Of a stretch of 64,000 nt of DNA, positions 8,793 through 17,614 are shown one piece after another (position 1 is the stretch's first letter; each line of letters opens with the position of its first letter). Under the pieces are notes generated by a model. That model saw only the letters and a program-made list of their open reading frames with translations, made no database searches and had not been told where the DNA came from. The DNA is from JAVVTQ01 sp036653595 (GTDB lineage: Bacteria; Bacillota; Clostridia; Oscillospirales; Ruminococcaceae), in contig JAVVTQ010000004.1 of NCBI GenBank assembly GCA_036653595.1, forward strand, positions 15,615 through 79,614, given 5' to 3'. The translations under genes and the position numbers were made by a program.

Positions 8793-8824
8793 AGATTCTT
8801 CTGCTTCGCTCGCCAGAATGACAG
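8793..8824. repeat. dispersed palindromic repeat of the AGAATCTT...CAGAATGACA type
   Basis: AGATTCTTCTGCTTCGCTCG followed by CCAGAATGACAG resembles a short repeat that is scattered through many bacterial genomes and draft assemblies and is often mistranslated as a VILASEA-like peptide. Here it lies in the leader between nadE and the next gene. Only this copy is in the window. Confidence 0.5.
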
Positions 8825-8874
8825 AAACACAAGTTTTGTTCTCCTTGCTGTGCTTTGTTGAAATGAGGTGAAAA

Positions 8875-9696
8875 ATGTTTTCAAAGAGTAAGAAACTGCG
8901 TCTTGTCATTGTGCTGTCGGTGCTGCTTGTTGGGGCAGCATTTTGGATATTTGAAACTTTCACGCTCACGGTTACCCGTGTAAATGTAAAGAGTGCAAAG
9001 GTCAAAAACAGCGTCACGGTTGTGCAGATAACAGATTTGCACGGCTCGAGCTTCGGAAAGGAAAATGCGCGGCTTATAAAGCTAATCGAGGAACAGAAGC
9101 CGGATTTGATAGCAGCAACCGGCGACATGTTTTCATTTGATGACAGGGAAGGCATGAATGTCGCCGCCGAGCTGCTTATCGCGCTTGCAAAAAACAATAC
9201 GGTGTTTTACGTCAACGGCGAGCATGACAACAGCGCGGAATTCTCCGCGATGCTCATGCAGGGCGGTGTGCGGGTGCTTGAATATGACACAGAGGATGTC
9301 ACGGTGGGAGAAACAAAGCTGCGGATATACGGAATTGACAACGTATATTACACCAGAACCTTTGACCTTCTCAATGCGTTTGACGATCCTGTGGCTGATG
9401 CATACAATATACTGCTGGCGCACATTCCGTATTTTGACGCATTTATGAGCTTTGGCACGGATTTGTCGCTGTGCGGAGACACGCATGGAGGACAGGTTAG
9501 GCTTCCGCTAATTGGCGCGGTGAGATGCGACGGAGTCTGGTTTCCATCACTGCGAAACGAGCCGTTTTACGATAAAGGACTTTTTCAAAAAGACGACAAG
9601 CTGATGTTTATTTCAAGCGGTCTTGGGAATTATCCTCTGGCGATAAGACTTATGAATCGGCCCGAAATCGCCGTAATAACGATAGAACCAAAATGA
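8875..9696 (+). CDS. membrane-anchored metallophosphoesterase (YkuE/YaeI-like)
   Basis: The 273-residue protein has one hydrophobic N-terminal anchor (residues about 9-28) and then a calcineurin-type phosphoesterase domain probably facing outside the cell. Metal-binding motifs are all present: TDLHGSSF (Asp54, His56), ATGDMF (Asp84), NGEHDN (Asn114, His117), LAHIPYFD and CGDTHGGQ. Related proteins act on phosphodiester or pyrophosphate bonds of lipids; the substrate here is unknown. AGGTGA lies five bases before the ATG. A strong bidirectional terminator follows at 9900. Confidence 0.88.
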   Translation: MFSKSKKLRLVIVLSVLLVGAAFWIFETFTLTVTRVNVKSAKVKNSVTVVQITDLHGSSFGKENARLIKLIEEQKPDLIAATGDMFSFDDREGMNVAAELLIALAKNNTVFYVNGEHDNSAEFSAMLMQGGVRVLEYDTEDVTVGETKLRIYGIDNVYYTRTFDLLNAFDDPVADAYNILLAHIPYFDAFMSFGTDLSLCGDTHGGQVRLPLIGAVRCDGVWFPSLRNEPFYDKGLFQKDDKLMFISSGLGNYPLAIRLMNRPEIAVITIEPK

Positions 9697-9899
9697 AAGA
9701 ATGCACGCAAAATCGGTGAGCTGAGCCGACTATATAAAGTTTAGTGTCAGGTGCCGATATTTCCGACTATCTTTGATGTGGTGCCAAAAAGAGAAGCGCG
9801 TTTTATAAAAACCGCCAAAACCCTTGTGCAGAAGCGTCGAATATTGTCTTTAAACAAAGCCTTGACGGACTGATTTATTCGCCTTGCGGGTACTGATAT

Positions 9900-9941
9900 A
9901 AAACAGCGCCGACTCGCTTAAATGCGAGACGGCGCTGTTTT
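9900..9941. terminator. strong bidirectional terminator
   Basis: AAAACAGCGCCG (9900-9911) pairs with CGGCGCTGTTTT (9930-9941), with an inner CTCGC/GCGAG stem. It separates the converging phosphoesterase and DUF362 genes and has U-tract potential on both strands. The 200 bases between 9697 and 9899 hold no recognisable gene. Confidence 0.8.
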
Positions 9942-9966
9942 CTTTATAATATTGCGGACAAATACA

Positions 9967-11076
9967 TCAGATTTTCACAAGCTCATAGCTCTGGGTGCCG
10001 AGGCCGATTTTTTCGGCGTGGTCAAGGCAAACGCGCCAGTCAGTGTCGGGATGAGTCATTGTGAAGCGGTCAGTATGGTCATGCTGTGTTTCTTCACAGC
10101 CGCCGATTACGCTGTTTTTGATGATGGGCTGCGCATTGCAGGCATCGACACAGGCTCTGTCGAGAGCGACGGCGTCAAACGAGGCGAACATGCCGATGTT
10201 TGGAACGATGGGCACGTCGTTCATGCTGTGGCAGTCGCAGTTTGGCGAGACATCGACGACGAGGCTTATGTGAAACTGAGGTCTTGCGTTTACAACTGCG
10301 TATGCGTATTCGGCCATGCGCTTGTTCAAAAGGTCGCCTGAGTTGTACTCGGTGGGCTTGACCGCGTGCATGACACAGCGGCCAATGCAGCGCCCGCAGC
10401 CGACACACTTTGTTGTGTCGATAGTCGCTTTTCTATTTGTTAGGGTGATCGCGCCATGCGCACAGGTCTTTTGGCAGGCACCGCAACCGACGCACTTCTC
10501 GTGAAGGATTTTCGGCTTCCCCGAGGTGTGCATCTCCATTTTGCCGGCACGAGAGCCGCAGCCCATCCCGATATTCTTGAGTGCGCCGCCAAAGCCGGTG
10601 CCCTCATGACCTTTAAAATGTGTCAAGGATATAAAGATATCGGCGTCCATTATGGCTGTGCCTATTTTTGCCTCTTTGACATATTCCAGATTGATGGGGA
10701 CAAGCGTTTCATCGGTGCCCTTTAAGCCGTCGGCGATTATCGTGTTGCAGCCCACGGAAAGCGGGTTGTAGCCGTGAAGTGAAGCGCAGTCGAGATGGTC
10801 AAGCGCATTGGTGCGGCTGCCGACATAAAGAGTATTGCAGTCAGTCAAAAATACCTTTCCGCCCTGTTCCTTGACGATGTCGGCAATTACGCGCGCATAG
10901 TTGTGGCGAAGATAGGACAAATTGCCCTCTTCTCCGAAATGCAGCTTGATGGCGGTGTATTTATTTGAAAAATCAATGTCCTTAATTCCGGCCGTAAGTA
11001 CAAGGCGTCTCAACTTTTCCAGCAAGTTCTCGTCATCAGACGCTCTCATATCGCAAAAATAAACTTTTGAAACCAT
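9967..11076 (-). CDS. DUF362 domain protein with two 4Fe-4S clusters
   Basis: This protein of about 369 residues has an N-terminal DUF362 domain, then a bacterial ferredoxin module with two full cysteine sets, CVGCGACQKTC and CVGCGRCIGRC, in the middle of the chain at about residues 190-240, and a C-terminal extension of the DUF362 fold. Such proteins are common in anaerobes; an electron-transfer role is inferred and the reaction is unknown. I chose the ATG at 11076, five bases after AGAGG, rather than the GTG at 11082, which overlaps that site. It has its own promoter and a shared terminator, so it is probably a single-gene transcript. Confidence 0.9.
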   Translation of the reverse strand: MVSKVYFCDMRASDDENLLEKLRRLVLTAGIKDIDFSNKYTAIKLHFGEEGNLSYLRHNYARVIADIVKEQGGKVFLTDCNTLYVGSRTNALDHLDCASLHGYNPLSVGCNTIIADGLKGTDETLVPINLEYVKEAKIGTAIMDADIFISLTHFKGHEGTGFGGALKNIGMGCGSRAGKMEMHTSGKPKILHEKCVGCGACQKTCAHGAITLTNRKATIDTTKCVGCGRCIGRCVMHAVKPTEYNSGDLLNKRMAEYAYAVVNARPQFHISLVVDVSPNCDCHSMNDVPIVPNIGMFASFDAVALDRACVDACNAQPIIKNSVIGGCEETQHDHTDRFTMTHPDTDWRVCLDHAEKIGLGTQSYELVKI

Positions 11077-11108
11077 AAACACCTCTGTAGAAGTTATTTT
11101 ATGTAACT

Positions 11109-11137
11109 ATTATACATTTATCACAAAAAAATAGCAA
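11109..11137 (-). promoter_or_regulatory. promoter of the DUF362 gene
   Basis: On the minus strand TTGCTA (11132-11137), a 17-base spacer and TATAAT (11109-11114) precede the DUF362 start by about 33 bases. Confidence 0.65.
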
Positions 11138-11190
11138 ATGATGTCGTCATATCCCATAATAGTTCTGAAATACATAATATCCGACTTTTC

Positions 11191-11219
11191 TTGCAATTGC
11201 AGTCGTCTGACTATATAAT
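11191..11219 (+). promoter_or_regulatory. promoter of the chrA pair
   Basis: TTGCAA (11191-11196), a 17-base spacer and TATAAT (11214-11219) lie 69 bases before the proposed TTG start of the first ChrA gene. Confidence 0.65.
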
Positions 11220-11287
11220 AAATGTATAAAATAAGACGCAATTGTCGAGCAAGTTGATTTTCGGCAATGGTGGGAAGAGGCGGAAGC

Positions 11288-11827
11288 TTGTATCTGGAAC
11301 TCTTTTTGGTGTTTGCGAAAATCGGCGTCCTGACATTTGGCGGCGGCTATGCAATGCTCCCTTTTTTGCAGAGAGAGGTTGTGGAAAAGCGCGGCTGGGC
11401 AACTGATGAGGAACTGATGGATTACTACGCTATCGGACAATGCACACCGGGAATTATTGCCGTCAACACGGCGACGCTTATAGGACAAAAGAAAAAGGGC
11501 GCATTGGGCGGAATCATCGCGACGCTGGGAGTTGTTTTCCCATCGCTTATTATAATAATTGCAATTGCGGCGTTTTTTTCAAACTTTGCCGACATAGCGG
11601 CTGTCAAGGATGCCTTTATTTCAATACGCGCCTGTGTCTGTGTGCTTATATTAAATGCAGTCATAAAGCTCTTTAAAAGCTCGGTCATAGACCTCCCGTC
11701 ACTTCTCATATTTGCGGCGGTGTTCGCCTGCGCACTGATTTTTGACATCTCTCCGGCGATTTTCATCGTCGCCGCAGCTGTTGCGGGAATTTTCATTGGA
11801 AATGTCAAGGAGCAGAGAAAAAAATGA
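11288..11827 (+). CDS. chrA1: chromate transporter, short-chain subunit 1
   Basis: This protein of about 179 residues is one half-size ChrA (CHR) domain with about six hydrophobic segments and the family signature FGGGYAMLPFL, followed by the GQCTPGIIAVNTATLIG region. Short-chain ChrA proteins work as antiparallel pairs that export chromate or a related oxyanion. I chose TTG 11288 because AGAGG lies seven bases upstream; an in-frame ATG at 11267 has no ribosome site. Its stop overlaps the start of the second subunit (ATGA). A role in chromate resistance is a family inference; the natural substrate may differ. Confidence 0.88.
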   Translation: MYLELFLVFAKIGVLTFGGGYAMLPFLQREVVEKRGWATDEELMDYYAIGQCTPGIIAVNTATLIGQKKKGALGGIIATLGVVFPSLIIIIAIAAFFSNFADIAAVKDAFISIRACVCVLILNAVIKLFKSSVIDLPSLLIFAAVFACALIFDISPAIFIVAAAVAGIFIGNVKEQRKK

Positions 11828-12399
11828 TATATTTTATGCTCTTTTGGGAATTTTTCAAGACAGGCCTTTTTGCGATAGGCGGAGGTCTAGCGACGCTTCC
11901 TTTTTTGTATGATATGTCCGACAAGACCGGCTGGTTTACACATGCACAGCTCGCAGATATGATAGCTGTGTCCGAGTCCACACCGGGGCCTATCGGCGTC
12001 AATATGGCGACTTATGTAGGCTTTAGCACCTGTGGGATTTTAGGCTCGATTGTTGCGACAATAGGACTTATTACGCCGTCAATAATTGTGATTTTGATAA
12101 TTGCCAAATTTCTTGAGGCTTTCAGAGGCAACAAGCTCGTCAAATCGGCGTTCTACGGCTTGCGCCCTGCGTCCACAGCGCTAATCGCGGTGGCATTTGT
12201 CACGGTTGCAAAGATTTCGCTCTTCAATTTTGACCTCTTTGCAAAAAGCGGATTATTCGCCGATATGTTTAATATAAAGAATATAATACTTGCAGTACTG
12301 ATATTTGTGATGACTCGCAGGTTTAAAAAAATACATCCCGCGGTGTTTTTGCTGGGGTCGGGAGTAATCGGAATAGTGCTGGGACAGCTCGGAATATAA
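11824..12399 (+). CDS. chrA2: chromate transporter, short-chain subunit 2
   Basis: The 191-residue partner repeats the CHR domain with GGGLATLPFLYDM and SESTPGPIGVNMATYVG in place of the first subunit's motifs. The four-base overlap with the first gene, plus AAGGAG upstream, implies coupled and roughly equal synthesis, as expected for an obligate heterodimer. About six membrane segments are visible. A small CCGCC/GGCGG hairpin follows at about 12402-12415. Confidence 0.88.
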   Translation: MIYFMLFWEFFKTGLFAIGGGLATLPFLYDMSDKTGWFTHAQLADMIAVSESTPGPIGVNMATYVGFSTCGILGSIVATIGLITPSIIVILIIAKFLEAFRGNKLVKSAFYGLRPASTALIAVAFVTVAKISLFNFDLFAKSGLFADMFNIKNIILAVLIFVMTRRFKKIHPAVFLLGSGVIGIVLGQLGI

Positions 12400-12457
12400 A
12401 ACCGCCGTGAGGCGGACTTTAAATATAATGATTGTCAAAACACAGAGGTGACCGGGT

Positions 12458-14209
12458 ATGGATATATTCAAAGTGCTGACAATGCTGGGTGGTCTGGCTC
12501 TTTTCCTATTTGGCATGCAGGTTATGGGAGAGGGGCTTGAAAAGCGCGCGGGCAACCAGCTTAAGGGCATTCTCGAAAAAATGACCTCGAATCCGATAAA
12601 GGGCGTCCTGCTGGGCATAGCTGTCACAGCCGTGATTCAGTCCTCATCGGCGACGACGGTGATGATTGTCGGGTTTGTAAACTCGGGAATCATGCAGCTC
12701 AGCCAGGCAATCGGGGTTATCATGGGCGCAAATGTCGGCACAACGGTGACGTCTTGGATACTCAGCCTGTCCGGAATTCAGGGCGACAACTTTTTTGTGA
12801 ACATGTTAAAGCCGTCGTCTTTTTCACCGATACTTGCCATTATCGGTGTTGGGATGCTGCTTTTCTCAAAATCGAGCAAAAAGAAGGACACAGCATCTAT
12901 AATGCTCGGGTTTGCGGTGCTGATGTTTGGAATGCAGACGATGACAGATGCAGTTCAGCCGCTTGCATCGGTTCCCGAGTTTGCAAATCTGCTGCTGGTT
13001 TTTGAGAATCCGCTAATGGCGGTGCTCGCCGGCGCAGTGCTGACCGCCGTAATACAAAGCTCCTCCGCATCTGTGGGAATTTTGCAGGCAATCGCGGCTA
13101 CAGGAAGCCTCACATACGGCGCCGCCATACCGATAATAATGGGGCAGAATATAGGCACCTGCATCACCGCCATTCTTTCATCAATCGGAACAAACCGCAA
13201 CGCAAAGCGCACTGCAGTGGTGCATCTGCTCTTCAATATAATCGGGACATGCATCTGCTTGGCTTTGTTTTATACGCTTAATGCCATAGTGGAATTTGCG
13301 TTTATAGGCGACTCGATAAATGCTCTGGGTATAGCCATTGTACACTCCACATTCAATGTCATATGCACTGCGCTTCTGCTTCCCTTTACAAAGCAGCTTG
13401 AAAAACTCGTATGCCTAATCATCAAGGACGACAAAAAAACAGAAGAATTTCAGATGCTGGACGACCGTCTTCTCGCAACTCCGTCAATCGCCGTTGAGCA
13501 GTGCAAAAAGCTTTCCTCGGAGATGGCTAATCTCGCGCGAGACGGGCTTGTGCGCTCCGTGAGCGCGTGTCTTGACTATGATGCGACACAGGCGAAAATC
13601 ATCGCGCAGGAAGAGGACGCGGTGGACATGTTTGAGGATAAGCTGGGCTCATACCTTGTCAAGCTCAGCCAGAAAACTATGTCCAATTCGGACAGCCGTG
13701 AGATATCAAAAATTCTTCACACCATAGGTGACCTTGAGAGGATAAGCGACCGATCGGTCAACATCTCAAAAGCGACATATGAGCTCTTTGAGAAAAAGCT
13801 GTCATTTACAGACTCGGCAAAGGAAGAGCTCACGGTGATTTGCGATTCCCTAATAGAGATTGTAAATTTGGCCGTGCACGCATACGTGGCCAACGACCTA
13901 GAGTCCGCGCGACAGGTTGAGCCGCTGGAACAGGTTGTCGATTTTCTGAAAGGACAGCTCAAGGCGCGGCATATAGAGCGCCTGCAAAGAGGCGAGTGCA
14001 CAATCGAGATGGGATTTATTTTCTCCGATCTGATAACAAATTTCGAGAGAATAGCGGATCACTGCTCAAATATCGCCGTCTGCACAATACAGCTCAACGA
14101 GAACACCTTTGACACACACGAGTATTTGAACACGCTTAAAAATTCAAATAATGCGGATTTTATGAATATGTATAAGGGCTTCAAAGAAAAGTATCAGCTT
14201 CCGGCATAA
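12458..14209 (+). CDS. Na+/phosphate cotransporter with C-terminal PhoU-like domain (NptA/YjbB family)
   Basis: This 583-residue protein has two inverted repeats of the sodium/phosphate cotransporter fold, each with the QSSSA signature (residues 61-65 and 200-204), forming about eight to ten membrane segments in the first 330 residues. Residues about 345-560 are a helical PhoU-like domain in the cytoplasm that probably tunes transport. The family imports or exports inorganic phosphate with sodium. CAGAGGTG is placed ten bases before the ATG. No pho-regulon genes are adjacent. Confidence 0.93.
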   Translation: MDIFKVLTMLGGLALFLFGMQVMGEGLEKRAGNQLKGILEKMTSNPIKGVLLGIAVTAVIQSSSATTVMIVGFVNSGIMQLSQAIGVIMGANVGTTVTSWILSLSGIQGDNFFVNMLKPSSFSPILAIIGVGMLLFSKSSKKKDTASIMLGFAVLMFGMQTMTDAVQPLASVPEFANLLLVFENPLMAVLAGAVLTAVIQSSSASVGILQAIAATGSLTYGAAIPIIMGQNIGTCITAILSSIGTNRNAKRTAVVHLLFNIIGTCICLALFYTLNAIVEFAFIGDSINALGIAIVHSTFNVICTALLLPFTKQLEKLVCLIIKDDKKTEEFQMLDDRLLATPSIAVEQCKKLSSEMANLARDGLVRSVSACLDYDATQAKIIAQEEDAVDMFEDKLGSYLVKLSQKTMSNSDSREISKILHTIGDLERISDRSVNISKATYELFEKKLSFTDSAKEELTVICDSLIEIVNLAVHAYVANDLESARQVEPLEQVVDFLKGQLKARHIERLQRGECTIEMGFIFSDLITNFERIADHCSNIAVCTIQLNENTFDTHEYLNTLKNSNNADFMNMYKGFKEKYQLPA

Positions 14210-14235
14210 GCTTTTTGCACAAAAAGCAAACAGAG

Positions 14236-14272
14236 AAGCTCCCGCGCAGTATAACTGTCAGTGGAGCTTTTT
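14236..14272 (+). terminator. rho-independent terminator after the Na/Pi cotransporter
   Basis: AAGCTCC (14236-14242) pairs with GGAGCTT (14263-14269), followed by TTTT. The region 14273-14429 holds no recognisable gene. Confidence 0.55.
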
Positions 14273-14429
14273 GGCAGTGACCGCGATGTGGGGCTATATC
14301 TTTTCAGCCTGCAAATTGCGACTTAAGCAAGCTGTTTTGGAGTCGAATTTTCGACTTGCTGTTAAAAAAAGCCGCGAAGGCAATTTGAAAATATACTTTT
14401 CAAAACTGCAACATGGCGGAGGCAGATGA

Positions 14430-15026
14430 ATGAAATTAGGGCGTGATTTTTTCATGCAGGATACGAAGAAGGTTGCAAAGCAGCTGCTCGGGAAAAAGTT
14501 GTGGCACATCACGCAAGAGGGAATCACCGCGGGTATAATAGTAGAGACAGAGGCATATCTCGGCGAATGCGACGGTGCGGCGCACACGCACAGGGGAAAG
14601 AGTGAGCGCACCAGGGTCGCATATGAGGATAGTGGGCGCGCATATATTTACCTCATATATGGCATGTATTGCTGCTTTAATATCACATCAGGGGAACGCG
14701 ATGTGCCGGAAATGGTGCTGCTTCGCGCCCTAGAACCGTGCGAGGGAACTGAGGTTATGATGCTTCGCCGCAATACAGATAGGGTGGTCAATCTTTGCAG
14801 TGGTCCGGGCAAGCTCTGCAAAGCATTGCAGATAACAAGAGATATGTATGGGCACGATCTCTGCGAGAGCGAGACTTTTTTTATAACAGACGACGGTTTT
14901 CGCCCAAAGGGGATTGCGGTGAGCAGAAGAATCGGAATTGATTATGCAAAAGAGGCGCGCGAATATCCCCTGAGATTTTTCATAAAAGACAACAAATACG
15001 TGTCAAAGGTGCTGAAAACAAAATGA
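14430..15026 (+). CDS. DNA-3-methyladenine glycosylase (AAG/MPG type)
   Basis: The 198-residue enzyme belongs to the alkyladenine glycosylase family that removes 3-methyladenine and related damaged purines in base-excision repair. The catalytic glutamate sits in IIVETEAYLG (Glu39), followed by AAHTHRG and the YIYLIYGMYCCFNI substrate-pocket strand, all typical. GGAGG lies eight bases before the ATG. Its stop overlaps the following gene by four bases. The window also holds an OGG1-like glycosylase and a Y-family polymerase, but they are not clustered. Confidence 0.95.
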   Translation: MKLGRDFFMQDTKKVAKQLLGKKLWHITQEGITAGIIVETEAYLGECDGAAHTHRGKSERTRVAYEDSGRAYIYLIYGMYCCFNITSGERDVPEMVLLRALEPCEGTEVMMLRRNTDRVVNLCSGPGKLCKALQITRDMYGHDLCESETFFITDDGFRPKGIAVSRRIGIDYAKEAREYPLRFFIKDNKYVSKVLKTK

Positions 15027-15541
15027 AAATACTGTGTGTGATAGACATGCAAAATGAATTTATAGATGGGGCGCTTGGCACAAAAGAGGCAGGCATGATA
15101 GTAGACGACGTGTGCGGGAAAATCAAAAGCTACGACGGTGAAATTGTATTTACGCGAGATACACACGGTGAGAGTTATTTGCAGACACAAGAGGGAAAGG
15201 CGCTTGCGGTAAAGCACTGCATAGTAAACACAAACGGCTGGGATTTGAACGAAAAAATAAAGCGATATGCGGCCAATTGCGTGATAGTAGACAAACCGAC
15301 ATTTGGCTCATCGGAACTTCCAAACGCGATTTCTGACCTTGCAGGGGGATTTCCTATAGAGGAAATCGAGCTTTGCGGGCTTTGTACGGATATATGTATC
15401 ATATCGAATGCATTGATACTAAAAGCTTTTTTTGGCGAGGTGCCGATTGTCGTAGATTCGAAGCTGTGCGCCGGGGTCACTGTAAAATCGCATGAAAATG
15501 CGCTTGAGGCCATGAAAATGTGTCAAATTATTGTGAAATAG
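15023..15541 (+). CDS. isochorismatase-fold hydrolase, probable nicotinamidase
   Basis: This 172-residue cysteine hydrolase has the catalytic triad of the nicotinamidase group: Asp8 in VIDMQNEF, Lys91 in VDKPTFGS and Cys125 in GLCTDICI. Nicotinamidases turn nicotinamide into nicotinic acid for NAD+ salvage, which would suit the nadE gene in the same window. Relatives in this fold hydrolyse other amides, so the substrate is not certain. The ATGA overlap with the glycosylase gene shows co-transcription. A strong terminator follows. Confidence 0.82.
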   Translation: MKILCVIDMQNEFIDGALGTKEAGMIVDDVCGKIKSYDGEIVFTRDTHGESYLQTQEGKALAVKHCIVNTNGWDLNEKIKRYAANCVIVDKPTFGSSELPNAISDLAGGFPIEEIELCGLCTDICIISNALILKAFFGEVPIVVDSKLCAGVTVKSHENALEAMKMCQIIVK

Positions 15542-15563
15542 CAGCGCTAATAGATAAAAAACT

Positions 15564-15631
15564 GAGCCGATGTCCGACAAAAGCCGCAAGCGGGAAAAAT
15601 CTCCCGTCTTGGCTGATGTTGACATCGGCTC
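15564..15631. terminator. bidirectional terminator between converging genes
   Basis: GAGCCGATGTC (15564-15574) pairs perfectly with GACATCGGCTC (15621-15631), with a second small hairpin inside. It lies between the nicotinamidase-like gene and the end of the cardiolipin synthase gene. Confidence 0.7.
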
Positions 15632-15679
15632 TTATTTATTTGGTTGTTTGGAGTGCGTTCTCACTCAAAATTCTTTTGA

Positions 15680-17215
15680 TCAGGCAAGCGGTGCGAACAC
15701 ACGAAGCAGTGCGTGCCACAGTTTTGTCAGGAAGGACTGATTTTTGCACTGCTCCAAAGTGAACGGCTCGCACACCTCAAGCATCTTGACATAATCGTCG
15801 CGCAAAGCCAAAACAGCACTGCTCTTGTACATCCATGCGGCACATTCATAGTGAAGATAAAGGCTTCTGAAATCGAGATTGATAGTCCCCACCACGGCAA
15901 AGTCATCATCGCATACAAAGGTTTTGGCGTGAATAAAGCCGGGGGTGTATTCGTATATTTTCACGCCTGATTCGACCAGCACATTGTAATATGAGCGAGT
16001 CATTGCAAATACAAATTTCTTGTCGGGAATGTGAGGGGTGACGATGCGCACATCAATTCCGCATTTTGCGGCTGTGGTGAGCGCCGTTATCATCTCGTTG
16101 TCGATTATGAGATACGGTGTGCTGATATATACATATTTTTTTGCGCGGCTTATCATATTCATATACGCATTTTCACCGACAGGCTCGTCGTCGAGCGGCG
16201 TGTCCGTATAAGGCTGGACATAGCCGTCGCTCACAAAGGTATCGACTTGTGTCAGCAGCGGTGCAAAGAGGGTGAAATCCTCGTCGACATTCCTCACAAA
16301 ATCCCACACGGACAAGAACATGACGGTGAGACTCCACACAGCGTCGCCCCTGAGCATGACGGAGCAGTCCTTCCAATGGCCGTGCTTTTCATATGCGTTG
16401 ATGTACTCATCGGCGATATTTATACCGCCGGTAAAGCCAACACAGCCGTCAATGACGCAGATTTTGCGGTGGTCGCGGTAGTTGAAACGCGCCGACAAAA
16501 CGGGAATGAATTTGTTAAAGACGCAGCACTTTATGCCTTTGCTTTCCAGCTGGCGCCGGAAATTTCCGGGAATGGTGAACAGACAGCCAAAATCGTCGTA
16601 CATGACGCGGACTTCGACGCCCGCCGCGGCCTTGCGCTCGAGAATCTCGAGAACCGCGCTCCACATTTTGCCTGTGCCGATTATAAAATACTCCAAAAAA
16701 ATGAATCTCTCGGCCTTTTCGAGCTCGGCCAGCATGCATTCAAACTTCACTTCGCCCAGAGGAAGAAATGTCGTGGCGGTGCGATTGTATACCGGAGCGC
16801 GCGCACAGTTTTCAAGATACCTCGACTGCAAGTAAGCGTCGGCAGAGGCCTCCTTTAGCTCATTTGCAGCAGAGGGAAAGTAGTTTATGGCGCTGTCAAA
16901 CCTGCTCCTTATCATGCTCATGGACTTGCGTTTGCGAAGCGGCATGTGGTTGTTTCCAAAGCAGATGTACATGAGACCGCCGAAAATAGGCAGGAGGACA
17001 ATTGGAATAAGCCACGCAATTTTATAGGCGGGGTTGCTTTTGCTGTTGATGATGTACAAGATGACAACAGAAGTCAGAAGAACGCATACGGCATAGAACT
17101 GCGCAAACATGTCGCTGAAAAATAAAAGCATCAATATGAGCGAAGCGGCTTGAAACACAAGCAGCAGCGCGATGAGGACAACTCTGCTGAACACAATTGT
17201 GAAAAACTTCTTCAT
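15680..17215 (-). CDS. cls: cardiolipin synthase
   Basis: The 511-residue membrane enzyme joins two phosphatidylglycerol molecules into cardiolipin. Two N-terminal helices (about 10-35 and 40-58) and a PLDc_N segment (to about 88) precede two phospholipase-D repeats. Both HKD motifs are intact: HRKICVID (His249, Lys251, Asp256) and HAKTFVCDD (His429, Lys431, Asp436). AAAGGAG lies seven bases upstream of the ATG. It is the last gene of a minus-strand run starting with hisS, 39 bases after yccF. Confidence 0.96.
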   Translation of the reverse strand: MKKFFTIVFSRVVLIALLLVFQAASLILMLLFFSDMFAQFYAVCVLLTSVVILYIINSKSNPAYKIAWLIPIVLLPIFGGLMYICFGNNHMPLRKRKSMSMIRSRFDSAINYFPSAANELKEASADAYLQSRYLENCARAPVYNRTATTFLPLGEVKFECMLAELEKAERFIFLEYFIIGTGKMWSAVLEILERKAAAGVEVRVMYDDFGCLFTIPGNFRRQLESKGIKCCVFNKFIPVLSARFNYRDHRKICVIDGCVGFTGGINIADEYINAYEKHGHWKDCSVMLRGDAVWSLTVMFLSVWDFVRNVDEDFTLFAPLLTQVDTFVSDGYVQPYTDTPLDDEPVGENAYMNMISRAKKYVYISTPYLIIDNEMITALTTAAKCGIDVRIVTPHIPDKKFVFAMTRSYYNVLVESGVKIYEYTPGFIHAKTFVCDDDFAVVGTINLDFRSLYLHYECAAWMYKSSAVLALRDDYVKMLEVCEPFTLEQCKNQSFLTKLWHALLRVFAPLA

Positions 17216-17254
17216 TTTTCTCCTTTGAAATTCAATTCTAATGATTTCGCAAAA

Positions 17255-17614
17255 TCAAATGATTTTCGCGCCAAAGGGCAATAGAGCCAGCTTCGCGAAT
17301 TTGAAGCACTGAATGGAGAGCGGAATGCCGACAATCGTCAAAGCAAAAACAATCCCTACCGCAGCAGATTCCGCTGCGAGTATAAGACCTCCGAACATGA
17401 GCCACAGCACATTGAGAAATACACAGCCGGCGCTTTTGCCGAAAGCAATGCTTTTGCCAAATGGCGCAAACATGAGCGCGGAAAATTTAAAGCACTGGAT
17501 TCCGACAGGGATACCGACGATGGTGAGGCACCAAAGAAGTCCGACCATGGCCCAGCTGATTCCGAGCAGCAGCCCGCCCAGGATAAACCAGATCACATTT
17601 CCAAGGCAGCTCAT
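17255..17614 (-). CDS. YccF family small membrane protein
   Basis: This 119-residue protein is two tandem copies of the YccF domain, each with two hydrophobic stretches and the shared signature TIVGIP followed by QCFKF and PFG. The repeat is obvious: TIVGIPVGIQCFKFSAL in the first copy and TIVGIPLSIQCFKFAKL in the second. It is an integral membrane protein of unknown function. I chose the ATG at 17614, whose codon overlaps the stop of the upstream gene (ATGA); a longer upstream reading frame would run through that gene. Confidence 0.9.
   Translation of the reverse strand: MSCLGNVIWFILGGLLLGISWAMVGLLWCLTIVGIPVGIQCFKFSALMFAPFGKSIAFGKSAGCVFLNVLWLMFGGLILAAESAAVGIVFALTIVGIPLSIQCFKFAKLALLPFGAKII

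Noticed and set aside
8754..9197. 147-codon minus-strand frame ending in a VILASEAEESC-like peptide
   Set aside because: It combines the antisense of the phosphoesterase gene with the dispersed repeat at 8793-8824.
16031..16858. 275-codon plus-strand frame
   Set aside because: Antisense to cardiolipin synthase, which carries both HKD motifs.
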